NCBI RefSeq assembly: GCF_036327415.1 | Contig: NZ_CP123961.1 | Coordinates: 372,001 to 436,000, forward strand | From: Bartonella grahamii subsp. shimonis | GTDB lineage: Bacteria; Pseudomonadota; Alphaproteobacteria; Rhizobiales; Rhizobiaceae | Reading direction: 5' to 3' | Length of the DNA stretch: 64,000 nt | Shown here: one piece after another, positions 29,786 through 39,343 of the stretch | How positions within the stretch are numbered: the first letter of the stretch is position 1 | Layout of the letters: each line of letters begins with the position of its first letter | Made by a program: the position numbers and the translations under genes | The notes under the pieces: model-generated | Database searches by the model: none | What the model saw: only the letters and a program-made list of their open reading frames with translations | What the model was told of the DNA's origin: nothing

Positions 29786-30192
29786 CTTTAGCAAGACACC
29801 ATTTAAAATAGCTGAAAAAATGTTTTTTATTAAACATATATAAAATAAAAAAGGAGAGTTTTTTACGAAGCACTTAAGAAAGGCTTTGTAAAAAACAATA
29901 TCTGTAAAAACTAAAAAAACATACGAAAAGCAAATAATAGAACTTTAAAATACTATAAATACTTTCTCTCTAAATTTGATAGAGGACATACGGATAAAAA
30001 TATTGATTTCTATTTGAGTTTATTTCTTTTGCATTGACCAAGTGTAGAAATGTAAAGTTAAAAAATAAGATTTTATAATTTTATGAAAAAAAACACGAGA
30101 AACTCTTAGCTGCAAGAATTATCCAAGAAAAATCAATTTATAATCAGGCTTATAATGGTCAATAATCTTTGTTGTCTAAGGCAATGAGCATA

Positions 30193-30696
30193 TCAATGAG
30201 AAGGTGTATTGTCGGAATGACGTTTTACTTTTATCCAAGTACGCAATTCTTCAATAAGGATGGCAATAACACCGAGAGTGATAAAACTATCTGCAAGGTT
30301 GAAAATAGCAAAATAAAAAATATCATCAATATGAAAAAGTATATAATCAGTGACATGATGAAAGCGAATACGATCAATAAGATTGCCAATTGCTCCCCCA
30401 ATAATAAGAATAAGACCAAAGCGCATTAAAGACTTATTATATTCAGTATTTTTCCATAACCATAGAAGGAAGATAATTACAATGATCGTGATGGCGATGA
30501 TTCCCCAGTGAGAAAAGGAAGAAAAAAACGAAAATGCAATACCAGAATTACGCACATGATAAAGGGAAAGAAAAGGAATAAGTGAAATTTCTGTTCCTAA
30601 AGGCATATTGTGCATAATCCAGTATTTGACAGCCTGATCAAGTACTACTGTAAAGGCCAAGCCAAAGAGAAGAAAAGAAAGTGATTTACGAATCAT
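30193..30696 (-). CDS. lspA: Lipoprotein signal peptidase (signal peptidase II)
   Basis: Aspartyl protease of the inner membrane that cleaves prolipoproteins after diacylation, such as the Inh/Omp19-like lipoprotein in this window. It has 167 residues and four hydrophobic segments. The two catalytic aspartates lie in the motifs GGAIGNLIDRIRFHHVTDY and FNLADSFI. Its ATG overlaps the end of the SpoU methyltransferase gene, so the two are co-transcribed. Confidence 0.95.
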   Translation of the reverse strand: MIRKSLSFLLFGLAFTVVLDQAVKYWIMHNMPLGTEISLIPFLSLYHVRNSGIAFSFFSSFSHWGIIAITIIVIIFLLWLWKNTEYNKSLMRFGLILIIGGAIGNLIDRIRFHHVTDYILFHIDDIFYFAIFNLADSFITLGVIAILIEELRTWIKVKRHSDNTPSH

Positions 30697-31540
30697 ATTT
30701 TTCCTTACATGGTTCCAGTATTAAATAGGGGCGACGAATTTCATAAAGCATAACAGCTGTTGCTACAGCTAGATTAAGCGAGTCTGCACGTCCGCTTTGT
30801 GGAATACGCGCAAGTTTATCACACCGATTTGTAAGAAGATCTGATAATCCTTGTTTTTCATTCCCCATTAAAAGGATAATAGGACCATTTTTGAAATCAA
30901 GAGTGCGATAATCCATAGATCCTTTGAGATGTGTTCCAACGATTATACCTTTAAAGTGAGCAGACCAGTTTAAAAAGACGTTTTCATCAAAACGATAAAG
31001 TGGTACAGAGAAAATAGATCCCATGGTCGCACGGACCGTTTCAGGAGAGAAAGGGTCTGTTGTTTCGCCAATTAAAATAACACCTTTAGCACCCACAGCA
31101 TCAGCAGTTCGAATAATGGTACCAAGATTTCCAGGATCACGCACACGATCAAGCGCGATATAAACATCTTTAGCTTGTCCTTTTATCATTTCAAGAGGTT
31201 GCCATTTTTGCTTGAAAATACCAATAACTGTTTGTGGATTATCGCGTCGGGCAAGTGATTCCATAACCTTTTGTGAGGCTTTAATAACAAAACCACCATT
31301 GGCTACAGCACGTGCAGCAGTATTTTCGATAGCAGCATTACCAATTTTACTTTTAGAAAAAATAAGCGTCTGTATTGTCCAGCCGAGATCGAGAGCATTA
31401 ATGACTAATTTTAATCCCTCTGCCATGAAAAGACCTTCTCTATTACGGTTTTTCTTTTGGCTAAGTCCCTTAAGATCTTTTATGATGGGGTTGCTAAGAG
31501 AGGTAATTTCTTTCACTCTACCAGTTTTTGGTCTACACAT
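30686..31540 (-). CDS. SpoU/TrmH-family RNA 2'-O-methyltransferase
   Basis: SPOUT-fold RNA methyltransferase, 284 residues from ATG 31540 (MCRPKTGRVKEITS); a TTG at 31555 would overlap the upstream gene. The N-terminal substrate-binding part includes SLSNPIIKDLKGLSQKKNRN. The knot motifs are NLGTIIRTADAVGAKGVIL, PIILLMGNEKQGL and RADSLNLAVATAVMLYE. The closest known relatives act on 23S rRNA (RlmB/TsnR type) or tRNA; the exact target cannot be read from sequence. It follows the class I methyltransferase gene by 2 bases and overlaps lspA by 11. Confidence 0.88.
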   Translation of the reverse strand: MCRPKTGRVKEITSLSNPIIKDLKGLSQKKNRNREGLFMAEGLKLVINALDLGWTIQTLIFSKSKIGNAAIENTAARAVANGGFVIKASQKVMESLARRDNPQTVIGIFKQKWQPLEMIKGQAKDVYIALDRVRDPGNLGTIIRTADAVGAKGVILIGETTDPFSPETVRATMGSIFSVPLYRFDENVFLNWSAHFKGIIVGTHLKGSMDYRTLDFKNGPIILLMGNEKQGLSDLLTNRCDKLARIPQSGRADSLNLAVATAVMLYEIRRPYLILEPCKEKYDS

Positions 31541-31542
31541 AT

Positions 31543-32397
31543 TCAAGCAATCCAACGGCTAAAAAGAGAAGTAGAAAGAGCACGTCCTGCAACTTCTTCA
31601 CGCAAAATGAGTTCTCCTGATTCGACCGTACCACCAAGATTTACAAATGCATCACGCATTAAAGCATGAAGTGCAAAGAAGGAAGCACGAATAGAATAAG
31701 CTGTAAGGACAATAGAGAGCGGTTTATCAGAGAGAAGTTTACGACAATTTGTGATCATGGCGGGTAAATGATCAAACAGTTGCCAAACTTCACCATGGGG
31801 TCCGCGTCCATAAGCGGGGGGATCAAGAAGAATCATATCATAGCTTTTCTTACGACGTAGTTCACGCTCGACAAATTTCATAGCATCATCGCAAATCCAG
31901 CGAATAGAATGATCTGATAATCCTGCTCTTGCTTGATTAGCTTTTGCCCATGCAATGGCTTTTTTAGAAGCATCAACATGGGTAACATTCGCGCCCGCTC
32001 GTGCTCCAATCAAAGAGGCGATACCTGTGTAGCCAAAAAGATTTAATAATTTTATAGGGCGTGAGGCTTTAATGATTTGTTCTTCCATAGAACGCCAATG
32101 GGCATCTTGCTCAGGAAAAACGCCCACATGACGAAAGGAAGTAAAACGGCCTAGAAAAGACAATCCATTCCAAGAAAGAGGCCATGTTTCATCAAGTAGC
32201 TTTTTAGGAAAATGCCAACGACCAACCCCTTCTTCATCACGGTTTCCTGTGAAAATAGCATCAACATCAGCCCATTGTTTTTGTGATAAAGCTGGTTTCC
32301 ATAGTGCTTGGCCTTCTGGTCGAATAATGCGGTAAGCTCCATAACGCTCTAATTTTTGTCCATGACCAGAATCAATGAGAGCATAGTTTTCACTCAT
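31543..32397 (-). CDS. Class I SAM-dependent methyltransferase (RlmI/RlmK-like)
   Basis: Rossmann-fold methyltransferase of the COG1092 type. The SAM site reads LLNLFGYTGIASLIGARAGA with an acidic VTHVDASKKA loop. The catalytic MILLDPPAYGRGPHGEVW resembles RNA m5C or base methyltransferases. I chose ATG 32397 (MSENYALIDSGHGQKLERY), the point where family similarity begins (284 residues). The frame stays open to ATG 32511, adding 38 residues of unclear worth. No PUA domain is visible, unlike full-length RlmI. The target is probably rRNA, by family inference. Confidence 0.8.
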   Translation of the reverse strand: MSENYALIDSGHGQKLERYGAYRIIRPEGQALWKPALSQKQWADVDAIFTGNRDEEGVGRWHFPKKLLDETWPLSWNGLSFLGRFTSFRHVGVFPEQDAHWRSMEEQIIKASRPIKLLNLFGYTGIASLIGARAGANVTHVDASKKAIAWAKANQARAGLSDHSIRWICDDAMKFVERELRRKKSYDMILLDPPAYGRGPHGEVWQLFDHLPAMITNCRKLLSDKPLSIVLTAYSIRASFFALHALMRDAFVNLGGTVESGELILREEVAGRALSTSLFSRWIA

Positions 32398-32650
32398 ACC
32401 TGTTTCTAAAATAAGAGGCAACTTTTCCTGCGGATATCTATTATTGTGGGAGGGGTGAAAGCATTGTGCGGGCATGTTTTGTATCACGGTACATGAGGTA
32501 TGAAAAATCATATTATAAAGCTCTTAAATGTTTCGTAAAAGTGCAAAAGAGCTAAAGTCAATTAAAACATGTATAGAAAAAAGAAAAAGAGCATCTTTAA
32601 CCCTGTATTGAATATAAAATACAGAGAGAAAAGGTTTTATTAAACCACCA

Positions 32651-32947
32651 TTACACCAGATTTGTGATAGACGTTTTCAATTTCTCGATCTCGGCTTTAC
32701 TTTTTTTGAGAGCTTTTTTGCATTTGTGATAGGAAAACCAACTGATCAGATTTCCTAATAAAATACCAAAACCAAAGAAAATAAAGAGCCATATAAAGAG
32801 CGGAGCATGATAAGTAAAACTTTCAGAATCTGCTCGAAAAGGATCAAGGGTTAACGGAACCATTTGACGATTAGCCACAACAAAAACAATCAAAAACGTT
32901 GTGAGAATCACACCAATACTTATTAGAAGAATACGTTTAATTATCAT
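32651..32947 (-). CDS. LapA-domain membrane protein (DUF1049)
   Basis: Small inner-membrane protein with two hydrophobic segments: IKRILLISIGVILTTFLIVF at the N-terminus and APLFIWLFIFFGFGILLGNL after a loop containing ANRQMVPLTLDPF. A charged, coiled-coil-prone tail (KKALKKSKAEIEKLKTS) follows. This is the LapA/YciS layout; E. coli LapA assists LPS regulation, but the role in this lineage is only inferred. ATG 32947 gives 98 residues; a longer open frame upstream overlaps ihfB and is rejected. It follows ihfB by 7 bases. Confidence 0.82.
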   Translation of the reverse strand: MIIKRILLISIGVILTTFLIVFVVANRQMVPLTLDPFRADSESFTYHAPLFIWLFIFFGFGILLGNLISWFSYHKCKKALKKSKAEIEKLKTSITNLV

Positions 32948-32954
32948 AAGTTTC

Positions 32955-33233
32955 TCACTGATTAAGACGATCGCGTAAATCCTTGCCAGTTTTAAAAAAG
33001 GGAATCCACTTTTCTTCAACAGAAACGGCTTCACCTGTTCGTGGATTACGCCCATTACGGGCTGAACGGCTTTTTACAGAAAAAGCTCCAAATCCACGAA
33101 GTTCAACGCGATTGCCATTTGCAAGCGCTGTTGAAATTTCCTCAAAAATAGCGTTTACAATATTCTCCACATCCCGTTGAAAAAGATGCGGGTTATGACG
33201 AGCGATAATTTGCACAAGCTCTGATTTTACCAC
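32955..33233 (-). CDS. ihfB: Integration host factor subunit beta
   Basis: DNA-bending protein of the HU/IHF family, partner of IhfA. I chose GTG 33233 ([19 protein letters not shown]), which gives 92 residues, the normal length; the frame stays open further upstream without similarity. The C-terminal arm motif [20 protein letters not shown] with GRNPRTGE is diagnostic, and RVELRGFG favours IHF-beta over HU. It is followed by the LapA-domain gene, a common rhizobial pair. Confidence 0.92.
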   Translation of the reverse strand: MVKSELVQIIARHNPHLFQRDVENIVNAIFEEISTALANGNRVELRGFGAFSVKSRSARNGRNPRTGEAVSVEEKWIPFFKTGKDLRDRLNQ

Positions 33234-33417
33234 AATAGCCTCACTTTCACACAAAAAATTTTTTATAATTGTGCACTTCATGCATATTACAATATATAAA
33301 CGGATAAAAGCAAAATAAAACCAAGAAAAAACAAATTGCAAGAAACAAAATTTGAAAATACCTTCTATAAAGGTTATACAGATTAAAAATGTGGAGTATT
33401 TAAGAGATTAGGAGAGT

Positions 33418-34062
33418 ATGTTCGTACACAATCATTATGAAGCCTTTTCAACGCAATCATCTTTTGGAGATGTTTTTAAAAAAGCATCTCGTCATTCGCG
33501 TCGCATTAGCATATTAAAAATTTTTTTGCCCCTCTTCGCGTTGATTTTAGCGCTGGTTTTTTGTTGGTTTACGTTTTTTTTGGTTCCTGTCACTTCTGAT
33601 TCTATACCTTTGAATAATGAAGAAAGTGGCGTGATGAATTTGACGATGCTCAATTCAAAATTAGAAGGGTATACGCGTTCTCATGAACCTTATTGGCTTA
33701 GAGCAGAAAAGGCATTTCAAGACCATATACACCCTGGAATGATTGGGTTGCAAAACATTACGGCTAAAGCATCGATGGGCCAACAAAGACAGGTTTTTCT
33801 CGCAGCACAAGGGGGCATTTACGATAACATTAATGGTTTTTTGCAGTTGGACAAGCCATTCACCATTACAACAAATGATGGGATGATGGCACAATTTATG
33901 TCAGCTAGTATTAACTTATCTGAGGGACAGTTAAAAACAGATCAACGTGTTAATATTCAGCAAGCCGGTTTGCATCTTGCCGCAAATGCCTTACAAATTC
34001 GAGAAAAAGGAAAAAACATGTATTTCCATGGTGGTGTGCATTTAGTGCTTCAAAAGCAATGA
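33418..34062 (+). CDS. lptC: LPS export ABC transporter periplasmic protein LptC
   Basis: Single-pass inner-membrane protein that hands LPS from LptBFG to LptA. It has 214 residues: a cytoplasmic stretch of about 30 residues, a membrane segment (ILKIFLPLFALILALVFCWF), then a periplasmic beta-jellyroll region with MNLTMLNSKLEGYTRS and repeated strands. Low overall conservation is usual for LptC; the position directly before lptA and lptB makes the call secure. The divergent ihfB promoter shares the spacer. Confidence 0.88.
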   Translation: MFVHNHYEAFSTQSSFGDVFKKASRHSRRISILKIFLPLFALILALVFCWFTFFLVPVTSDSIPLNNEESGVMNLTMLNSKLEGYTRSHEPYWLRAEKAFQDHIHPGMIGLQNITAKASMGQQRQVFLAAQGGIYDNINGFLQLDKPFTITTNDGMMAQFMSASINLSEGQLKTDQRVNIQQAGLHLAANALQIREKGKNMYFHGGVHLVLQKQ

Positions 34063-34138
34063 CGCAATATCAATACGAATCTTTAAAGGATATTTATAAA
34101 GAAAAGTATGTGTATATACAAACAGAAGAATTGAAATA

Positions 34139-34738
34139 ATGAAATCGTACAAAAGATGGATAGGTGTGACGTTGGCTTTTAGTATGGGAATGTTAGGAGG
34201 GGGAGCAGTTTCAGGATATGCTGAAGTGGCCCATTTTGGAATAAGTCTATCAAGCGACAAAGAACCGGTAGAACTTCATGCAGATTCTTTGGAAATACGT
34301 GATAAAGAAGGGATAGCGCTTTTTAAGGGTGATGTTTCAGTGGTGCAAGGTGAACGTCTTTTGAAAACGGCAAAATTAGTTGTTTACTATGATAAAGCAT
34401 ATAAAGAAATTGATAAAAACAAGGAAGATACAAAAGCATCATCTGTTTCTTTATTCGGTTCGTCGAGTATACAAAAAATGGAAGCTTTAGGGAAGGTTTA
34501 TATAAAAATTGCTACGCAAATTGCTACGGGTGAAAAAGGCGTTTTTGATGGAAAGTCAAAAATGATGAGTTTGACAGGGAATCATGTTGTATTAACTGAT
34601 GGTGACAATATAGCCACGGGGTGCAAACTAACGGCAAATATGGACAGCGGAAAGGCTTTTTTAGAAGGTTGTGAGACGCCTAAGAAAAAAGGTCGTGTTT
34701 CTATCATTTTAAAACAAAATCAAAAGAATGGCCATTAA
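34139..34738 (+). CDS. lptA: LPS export periplasmic bridge protein LptA
   Basis: OstA/LptA-fold protein that forms the periplasmic bridge for LPS. It has 199 residues. A signal peptide precedes a cleavage point near GYA-EVAHFG. The OstA core begins PVELHADSLEIRDKEGIALF and continues GDVSVVQGERLLKTAKLVV and GEKGVFDGKSKMMSLTGN. It sits between lptC and lptB; a 6-base gap separates it from lptB. Confidence 0.92.
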   Translation: MKSYKRWIGVTLAFSMGMLGGGAVSGYAEVAHFGISLSSDKEPVELHADSLEIRDKEGIALFKGDVSVVQGERLLKTAKLVVYYDKAYKEIDKNKEDTKASSVSLFGSSSIQKMEALGKVYIKIATQIATGEKGVFDGKSKMMSLTGNHVVLTDGDNIATGCKLTANMDSGKAFLEGCETPKKKGRVSIILKQNQKNGH

Positions 34739-34744
34739 GATTTC

Positions 34745-35539
34745 ATGTTTGGAATCAAAAGAAAAAAACAGACCGATAGGTATAATCTTAAAAGTGAAGC
34801 TTCAAAAAATCCCTTAAAAGGGACTTTAATTGCCAGTAATTTAATTAAAGTTTATCGAGGACGACGAACTGTTAATGGTGTTTCTTTTGGCATTCGTACG
34901 GGAGAGGCCGTTGGCATTTTAGGACCCAATGGGGCAGGTAAAACAACTTGTTTTTATATGGTTACGGGGCTTATAAAATCTGATGGAGGATCCATTAAAA
35001 TTGATGGATTTGATATTACGCATCTTCCGATGTATCGACGTGCGCGTTTAGGTATTGGATATCTTCCACAGGAGGCTTCTATTTTTCGTGGCCTTTCAGT
35101 AGAAAATAACATTAAAGCTGTTTTAGAGGTCGTTGAAAAAGATCGCTTGAAACAACGTGAAGAGTTAGATAGCCTTTTACATGAATTTAAAATTGATCAT
35201 TTACGTAAAATGTCTGCACTTTCATTATCTGGAGGTGAGCGTCGGCGACTTGAAATTGCGCGCGCTTTAGCTTCTCGTCCCAATTTTATGTTACTCGATG
35301 AACCATTTGCAGGAATTGATCCTATCGCTATTTTTGATATTCAACAACTTATTCGTCATTTAACACAACGTGGTATTGGTGTTTTAATAACAGATCATAA
35401 TGTGCGCGAGACATTAGGGCTTGTCGACCGCGCTTATATTATTCATACAGGGCGGGTGCTAGTTCACGGTTGTCCTAATGATATTATCAACAACGTTGAT
35501 GTACGCAGAATTTATTTGGGAAATCAGTTTTCTCTTTGA
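34745..35539 (+). CDS. lptB: LPS export ABC transporter ATP-binding protein LptB
   Basis: Cytoplasmic ATPase of the LptBFG extractor. It has 264 residues. Walker A is GILGPNGAGKTTCFYMV, the signature is LSLSGGERRRLEIARAL, and Walker B is FMLLDEPFAGIDPIA, with an H-loop TDHNVRET. A basic N-terminal extension of about 28 residues precedes the ABC core. In rhizobia rpoN, hpf and then ptsN usually follow; here 911 non-coding bases separate lptB from ptsN. Confidence 0.95.
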   Translation: MFGIKRKKQTDRYNLKSEASKNPLKGTLIASNLIKVYRGRRTVNGVSFGIRTGEAVGILGPNGAGKTTCFYMVTGLIKSDGGSIKIDGFDITHLPMYRRARLGIGYLPQEASIFRGLSVENNIKAVLEVVEKDRLKQREELDSLLHEFKIDHLRKMSALSLSGGERRRLEIARALASRPNFMLLDEPFAGIDPIAIFDIQQLIRHLTQRGIGVLITDHNVRETLGLVDRAYIIHTGRVLVHGCPNDIINNVDVRRIYLGNQFSL

Positions 35540-36450
35540 TTTTACAGCTTTCACGAGTTTCCATTTAAGTTTAACCAAACGTTATTACTGAAAATTTCCT
35601 TATTTATGCCAAAACTTCTTTTATGACTATAACCTCAATGTTTTTGTTGAGTGATGGAAAAGGCTTCATCATTAAAGGGTTAGTTTGTTGTTTTATAAGT
35701 TTAGCTTACTCACGATTGTATCATAGAAAAGATGTCTCTAGATTAACTTGATAATGAGTGATAAACGAAGCTCTCAATAAATGCGTGTGTTATTGAAAGG
35801 TAAGAGATATTTATCATATTTTTTTCTTTCGAATCAAATGATATATCGATAATGCTGTTTTAGGTATTTTGATGGAAGCACCGGTTATATATTGCGGTTA
35901 TACAATAGGAGTTGTCGTATTTTATTGGTTTATATGGCCTATTTAAAAATAGGAGCTCGGCTACAGATATCAGACTAAATCTATAAATCTTTTAAAATAA
36001 TCATTAAATCTCTAAAAACCTTTATATTCTTGTTATAAGGTGATGTTCAAGCTATACAGTAATTTTCAAAGTAAAGGTCCATTTTGCTTAGTATGCTTTT
36101 CATCTTAATTTAAGGGCTCATTTTTAAAGAAAGAAAAACTCTGATGGCGAATTATACATCAACTCTTATGACAAGTTTAATAAATTTATGAATAATGATC
36201 TTTTCTGGAGTCGTAAGGAAATTAACTTTATGAATAACTTCATTTCTTTGTTTTCTCATGCCGTTAATGAGGATCCGAATACTATTTATTGTCGTGTTAA
36301 AAGTGATATGAGATGTATTGAACCACCACCCATTATAAATTGAAAAGTAAAAACACATGCGATGTTGCGAAAAGTAAAAGAACATTAAGTATCTATATCA
36401 TTTATAGGTTTATTGATAAGCATTTGAGCGTGTAAGAGGAAAATTAAAGT
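35540..36450. other. Gene-free stretch between lptB and ptsN
   Basis: 911 AT-rich bases where other Rhizobiales carry rpoN and hpf. I found no frame that resembles sigma-54 or the hibernation factor. The longest minus frame (36152-36385) has no recognisable domain. A short palindrome CCTATTTAAAAATAGG lies near 35937-35952. The ptsN promoter is presumably near the right end. Confidence 0.5.
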
Positions 36451-36915
36451 ATGAATTTGAGTGAGTTAATAGCACCGGAAGCGATTATTCCGGCTCTTAA
36501 GGCTAATTCGAAAAAACAGGTTCTACAAATTTTAGCCGAAAAAGCTTCCAAGTTAACAGGTCTTAGTGAGCATGTGATTTTTGATGTTGTTTTACAGCGC
36601 GAGAAGCTTGGTTCAACAGGTTTGGGTGGAGGTATTGCAATACCTCATGGAAAATTACCTGATATTAATCGGATTATTGGTATATTTGCACGTCTTGAAA
36701 GTCCTGTTGATTTTGAAGCTCTCGATGACGAACCTATAGATCTCGTTTTTCTCCTTTTAGCACCTGAAAATGCTGGTGCAGATCACTTAAAGGCTTTATC
36801 ACAGATCGCACGTGTTTTGCGTCACACTGATGTTGTGCAAAAATTGCGCAATACGCATAATGCTAATGCGCTTTATGCTTTACTGATTCAAACTTCAGAA
36901 TCAAATGCAGCTTAG
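36451..36915 (+). CDS. ptsN: Nitrogen-type phosphotransferase enzyme IIA
   Basis: EIIA-Ntr of the PTS-Ntr regulatory chain, phosphorylated by the EI-Ntr/NPr relay and controlling transporters and regulators by its phosphorylation state. It has 154 residues. The active-site histidine is H66 in GGGIAIPHGKLPDI. The N-terminal MNLSELIAPEAIIPALKANS is typical. It would normally be fifth in an lptA-lptB-rpoN-hpf-ptsN row, but rpoN and hpf are not present here. Confidence 0.94.
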   Translation: MNLSELIAPEAIIPALKANSKKQVLQILAEKASKLTGLSEHVIFDVVLQREKLGSTGLGGGIAIPHGKLPDINRIIGIFARLESPVDFEALDDEPIDLVFLLLAPENAGADHLKALSQIARVLRHTDVVQKLRNTHNANALYALLIQTSESNAA

Positions 36916-38797
36916 ACGGTATTATGAGTGTATCAGTTGCAAAGTATACACCACAGAACGTAGAAAATAATATAACTTTTATCTTAAAAGACTGATAACA
37001 AAAGGTTATGTCATGCAATTTTGAGAAGTCGTTTTTAAGCGCCCCTTTTTTAAAGAGCGAGCAACAAAAACGAAGTACTTATCTTTTCTTGTTCTTGTAT
37101 ATTAAAACATCTAATCATTATACTTTTTGGATTTGTTTATCCTGTTATACTGTAAAAAGCTATCATTTGAGGTGTGGAGAGATGAGGCATGTAAGTCTCC
37201 TTAATATATTAAATGCTTTTAGAATGTGTAGTAAATATTCTTAAGCAGGACTTGTTTGTAGAGCTTTTGGTTAAGTGAATCATATAAGTGGAAAGACAAG
37301 AGGAAACCACTCTACAAGAATCCAAACTTTTTTCAGTCCAGATTGGATTAAGAATCTTCGCTCCTTAAAAGCGGGAAAGAAATCAACAGGAAAGTTTATT
37401 TGCGCATTGAATTTTTTCATAAGTTGAGTTTGAATGTTTAGGGATAATATTTTAATGCTCAAGAAGAAATAAGAGATATATTGTATCCTCATTATAGCAA
37501 GATATTGATTTTAAATATAATTCACTATTTTGCATGTTGGATGAGAGATCTGAATATTGTAAGATTCTTTCATTCCAAACCTGTTTATATTGAATCAATC
37601 AAAACCATTTGCTTGCACGTTATAAATGGAATTAGCGTGTGGATAGAAACTATACAAGAAAGGAGTAAAAATACTTCTTATAAATCGTCTCAAGTACTGA
37701 AGGTTATAGCAAAACATTAGGAGCTGGAAAATAGCGTGATGGTGCCGGTTTGCTTCTTCACAAGGGGAGAGATTAACTATTTTATGGATCTGTTTCAGAT
37801 GTCAGCTGTTGTATAGAGCTCATGCTAAAAAACAATTTTGTACGGTAAAAATGAAAATTATAGCTTCAGGTTGGGTAAAAGAGCTTTATGTATGGGAAGA
37901 TTTCTTCAGATCCACTTTAATTGATTAAAATGTTGTAAAAAAAACGATAAGGTTAGAATTGCTATAGAAAAAGGTTTTATATTTTTGTTTATAAATTACT
38001 TAGAAATAAGATAAGAAAACTTTCCAAAAATTTTTAAGAAGTATTTTTATAACAGAAAGAAAAATATCGTCTAATACATTAAAATAATATGACTTAAGCT
38101 ATTATAAGCTACTAAACTCATTTTAGAAATTAACAATTGAAAATGAAATATATAAGGAAATAAGATCAAAAGAAACAAAGTTGTATGTGATTATTGAGAT
38201 AGAATCTAAATTCTTTATGCTTTATTATTAATATCTTGATAATATTTTATTGTTTTTACAAGCTCTTTTGAAGATTGAGAAAAAGTGTTATCGGGACGAT
38301 ATTGTATACGAAGTGTGAATGCACTATAATGGGTGAAAGGTTGAGTGTTTTTCGAACATAAATGTATTGAATGCATAAAGTCGAGAAGTGATATTCGCAA
38401 GGCGATGAAGCTTTTTTGGGGGGCGGGGTGTATTTTCAAAATTTTGCATCAGATTGCTTGTGATATAAAGAGTATGGTTTATTTCTTAACAGAGTGATGG
38501 TATATTTTCATCTCGTTTTGAAGTTCTATAGCTTAAAGAAATCGTTTTTATACAAAAACGAAATGAGTAGCGTAAAATGAAGATGTTATTTTTTAATGTG
38601 ATTATTGAATAAGAAGTTTATATTTTGGTAACGATTAAAAGGTCATAATGGAACGTGGAAATCTATCCTGTTTAATATGAAAATATTTCGTTTATTGAAG
38701 GAATTAGGACAATGACACATGAATATCGAGGAGTTTTTGTTGAATTTTTCCAATGAAGAGAATCTTGTTAGAGACTAAAGAAGTGAGCTAAAAGAAG
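36916..38797. other. Long gene-poor region with one full repeat copy
   Basis: 1,882 bases without a convincing gene. Open frames of 65-79 codons on both strands (37008, 37280, 37481, 38215) lack domains and start signals. The repeat copy A fills 37505-37765. The 37280-37500 part has a purine-rich plus strand and could be a worn-out gene, but I cannot identify it. The promoter of the IalB-like gene is expected near 38700. Confidence 0.45.
37505..37765 (+). repeat. Dispersed intergenic repeat, copy A (fullest copy)
   Basis: Reference copy of a roughly 230-260 bp degenerate repeat. Landmark blocks in order: GAATATTGTAAGATTCTTTC, CTGTTTATATTGAATCAATC, CATTTGCTTGCACGTTATAA, GTGTGGATAGAAACTAT, AGTAAAAATACTTCTTATAA, CATTAGGAGCTGGAAAATAG and CGTGATGGTGCCGGTTTGC. 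The same order is seen in copies C (41105-41355, inverted) and D (47068-47300). A frame is open through part of it, but stops differ between copies, so it is not an intact gene family. Confidence 0.65.
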
Positions 38798-39301
38798 ATG
38801 TTTGAAAAGACTGTTATTGCTGCATCTGTAATGGTTCTTGTTACAGCGGGAGTGGCATATGCACAAACGCCAAGCCGTTTAAATCAATTTGAAGCGTGGG
38901 GAGCCTATTCTTATAAATCGCCCAAAAATACGATTTGCTATGTTTTATCGGTACCTTTGAAGGCTCTTCCAACGACAGTTAATCATGGTGATAACTTTTT
39001 CTTGGTTACCAAGCGTTCTCATTCACCTATTTCGTTTGAACCGCAGTTTATGGCTGGTTATACCCTTCAAGAAGGGTCGAGAGTAACGGTGACCATTGGG
39101 GGTAAGGACTTTGATTTTTTCACGAAAGATTCCTCAGCTTGGTTGGCGTCATCAGAGCTAGAAAAGCAGCTTGTTTCTGCTATGCGTGCAGGAAGCAATA
39201 TGACAGTGAAAGCGATATCAAAACGAGGAACGCATACCACTTATACTTATTCCTTAAAAGGGGTCACTGCTGCATTAAATACAGCTCAAAAGTGCCATTA
39301 A
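38798..39301 (+). CDS. Invasion-associated locus B (IalB) family protein
   Basis: Exported protein of the IalB family, named after the Bartonella bacilliformis factor linked to erythrocyte invasion. It has 167 residues. A signal peptide (VIAASVMVLVTAGVAYA) is probably cut before QTPSRLNQF. The mature part has WGAYSYKSPKNTICYVLS, VTIGGKDFDFFTKDSSAWL and a terminal cysteine (AQKCH) that can pair with the early one. Rhizobia keep a similar gene at this place before rlmN, so it may be the ancestral paralogue rather than the virulence-associated ialB; a direct role in invasion is not shown. Confidence 0.85.
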   Translation: MFEKTVIAASVMVLVTAGVAYAQTPSRLNQFEAWGAYSYKSPKNTICYVLSVPLKALPTTVNHGDNFFLVTKRSHSPISFEPQFMAGYTLQEGSRVTVTIGGKDFDFFTKDSSAWLASSELEKQLVSAMRAGSNMTVKAISKRGTHTTYTYSLKGVTAALNTAQKCH

Positions 39302-39343
39302 GGTTTCGATAATTTCTAGAATAGTGATGTGAATTGGAAAGCA

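Larger units (their letters stand above)
29317..30192. other. Gene-free stretch with phased T-tracts and a repeat fragment
   Basis: 876 bases between the XRE remnant and the lspA 3' end. The first 180 bases carry T-tracts spaced about 10.5 bases apart (see separate entry). At 29690-29785 a minus-strand fragment of the dispersed repeat is present. The rest is AT-rich with no frame that looks coding. Confidence 0.5.

Noticed and set aside
37481..37720. 79-codon frame inside repeat copy A.
   Set aside because: The other copies of the repeat carry stops and indels in this frame, so it is a by-product of the repeat.
38215..38439. 74-codon minus-strand frame in the gap before the IalB-like gene.
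   Set aside because: No signal peptide, domain or start signal; similar in quality to chance frames nearby.
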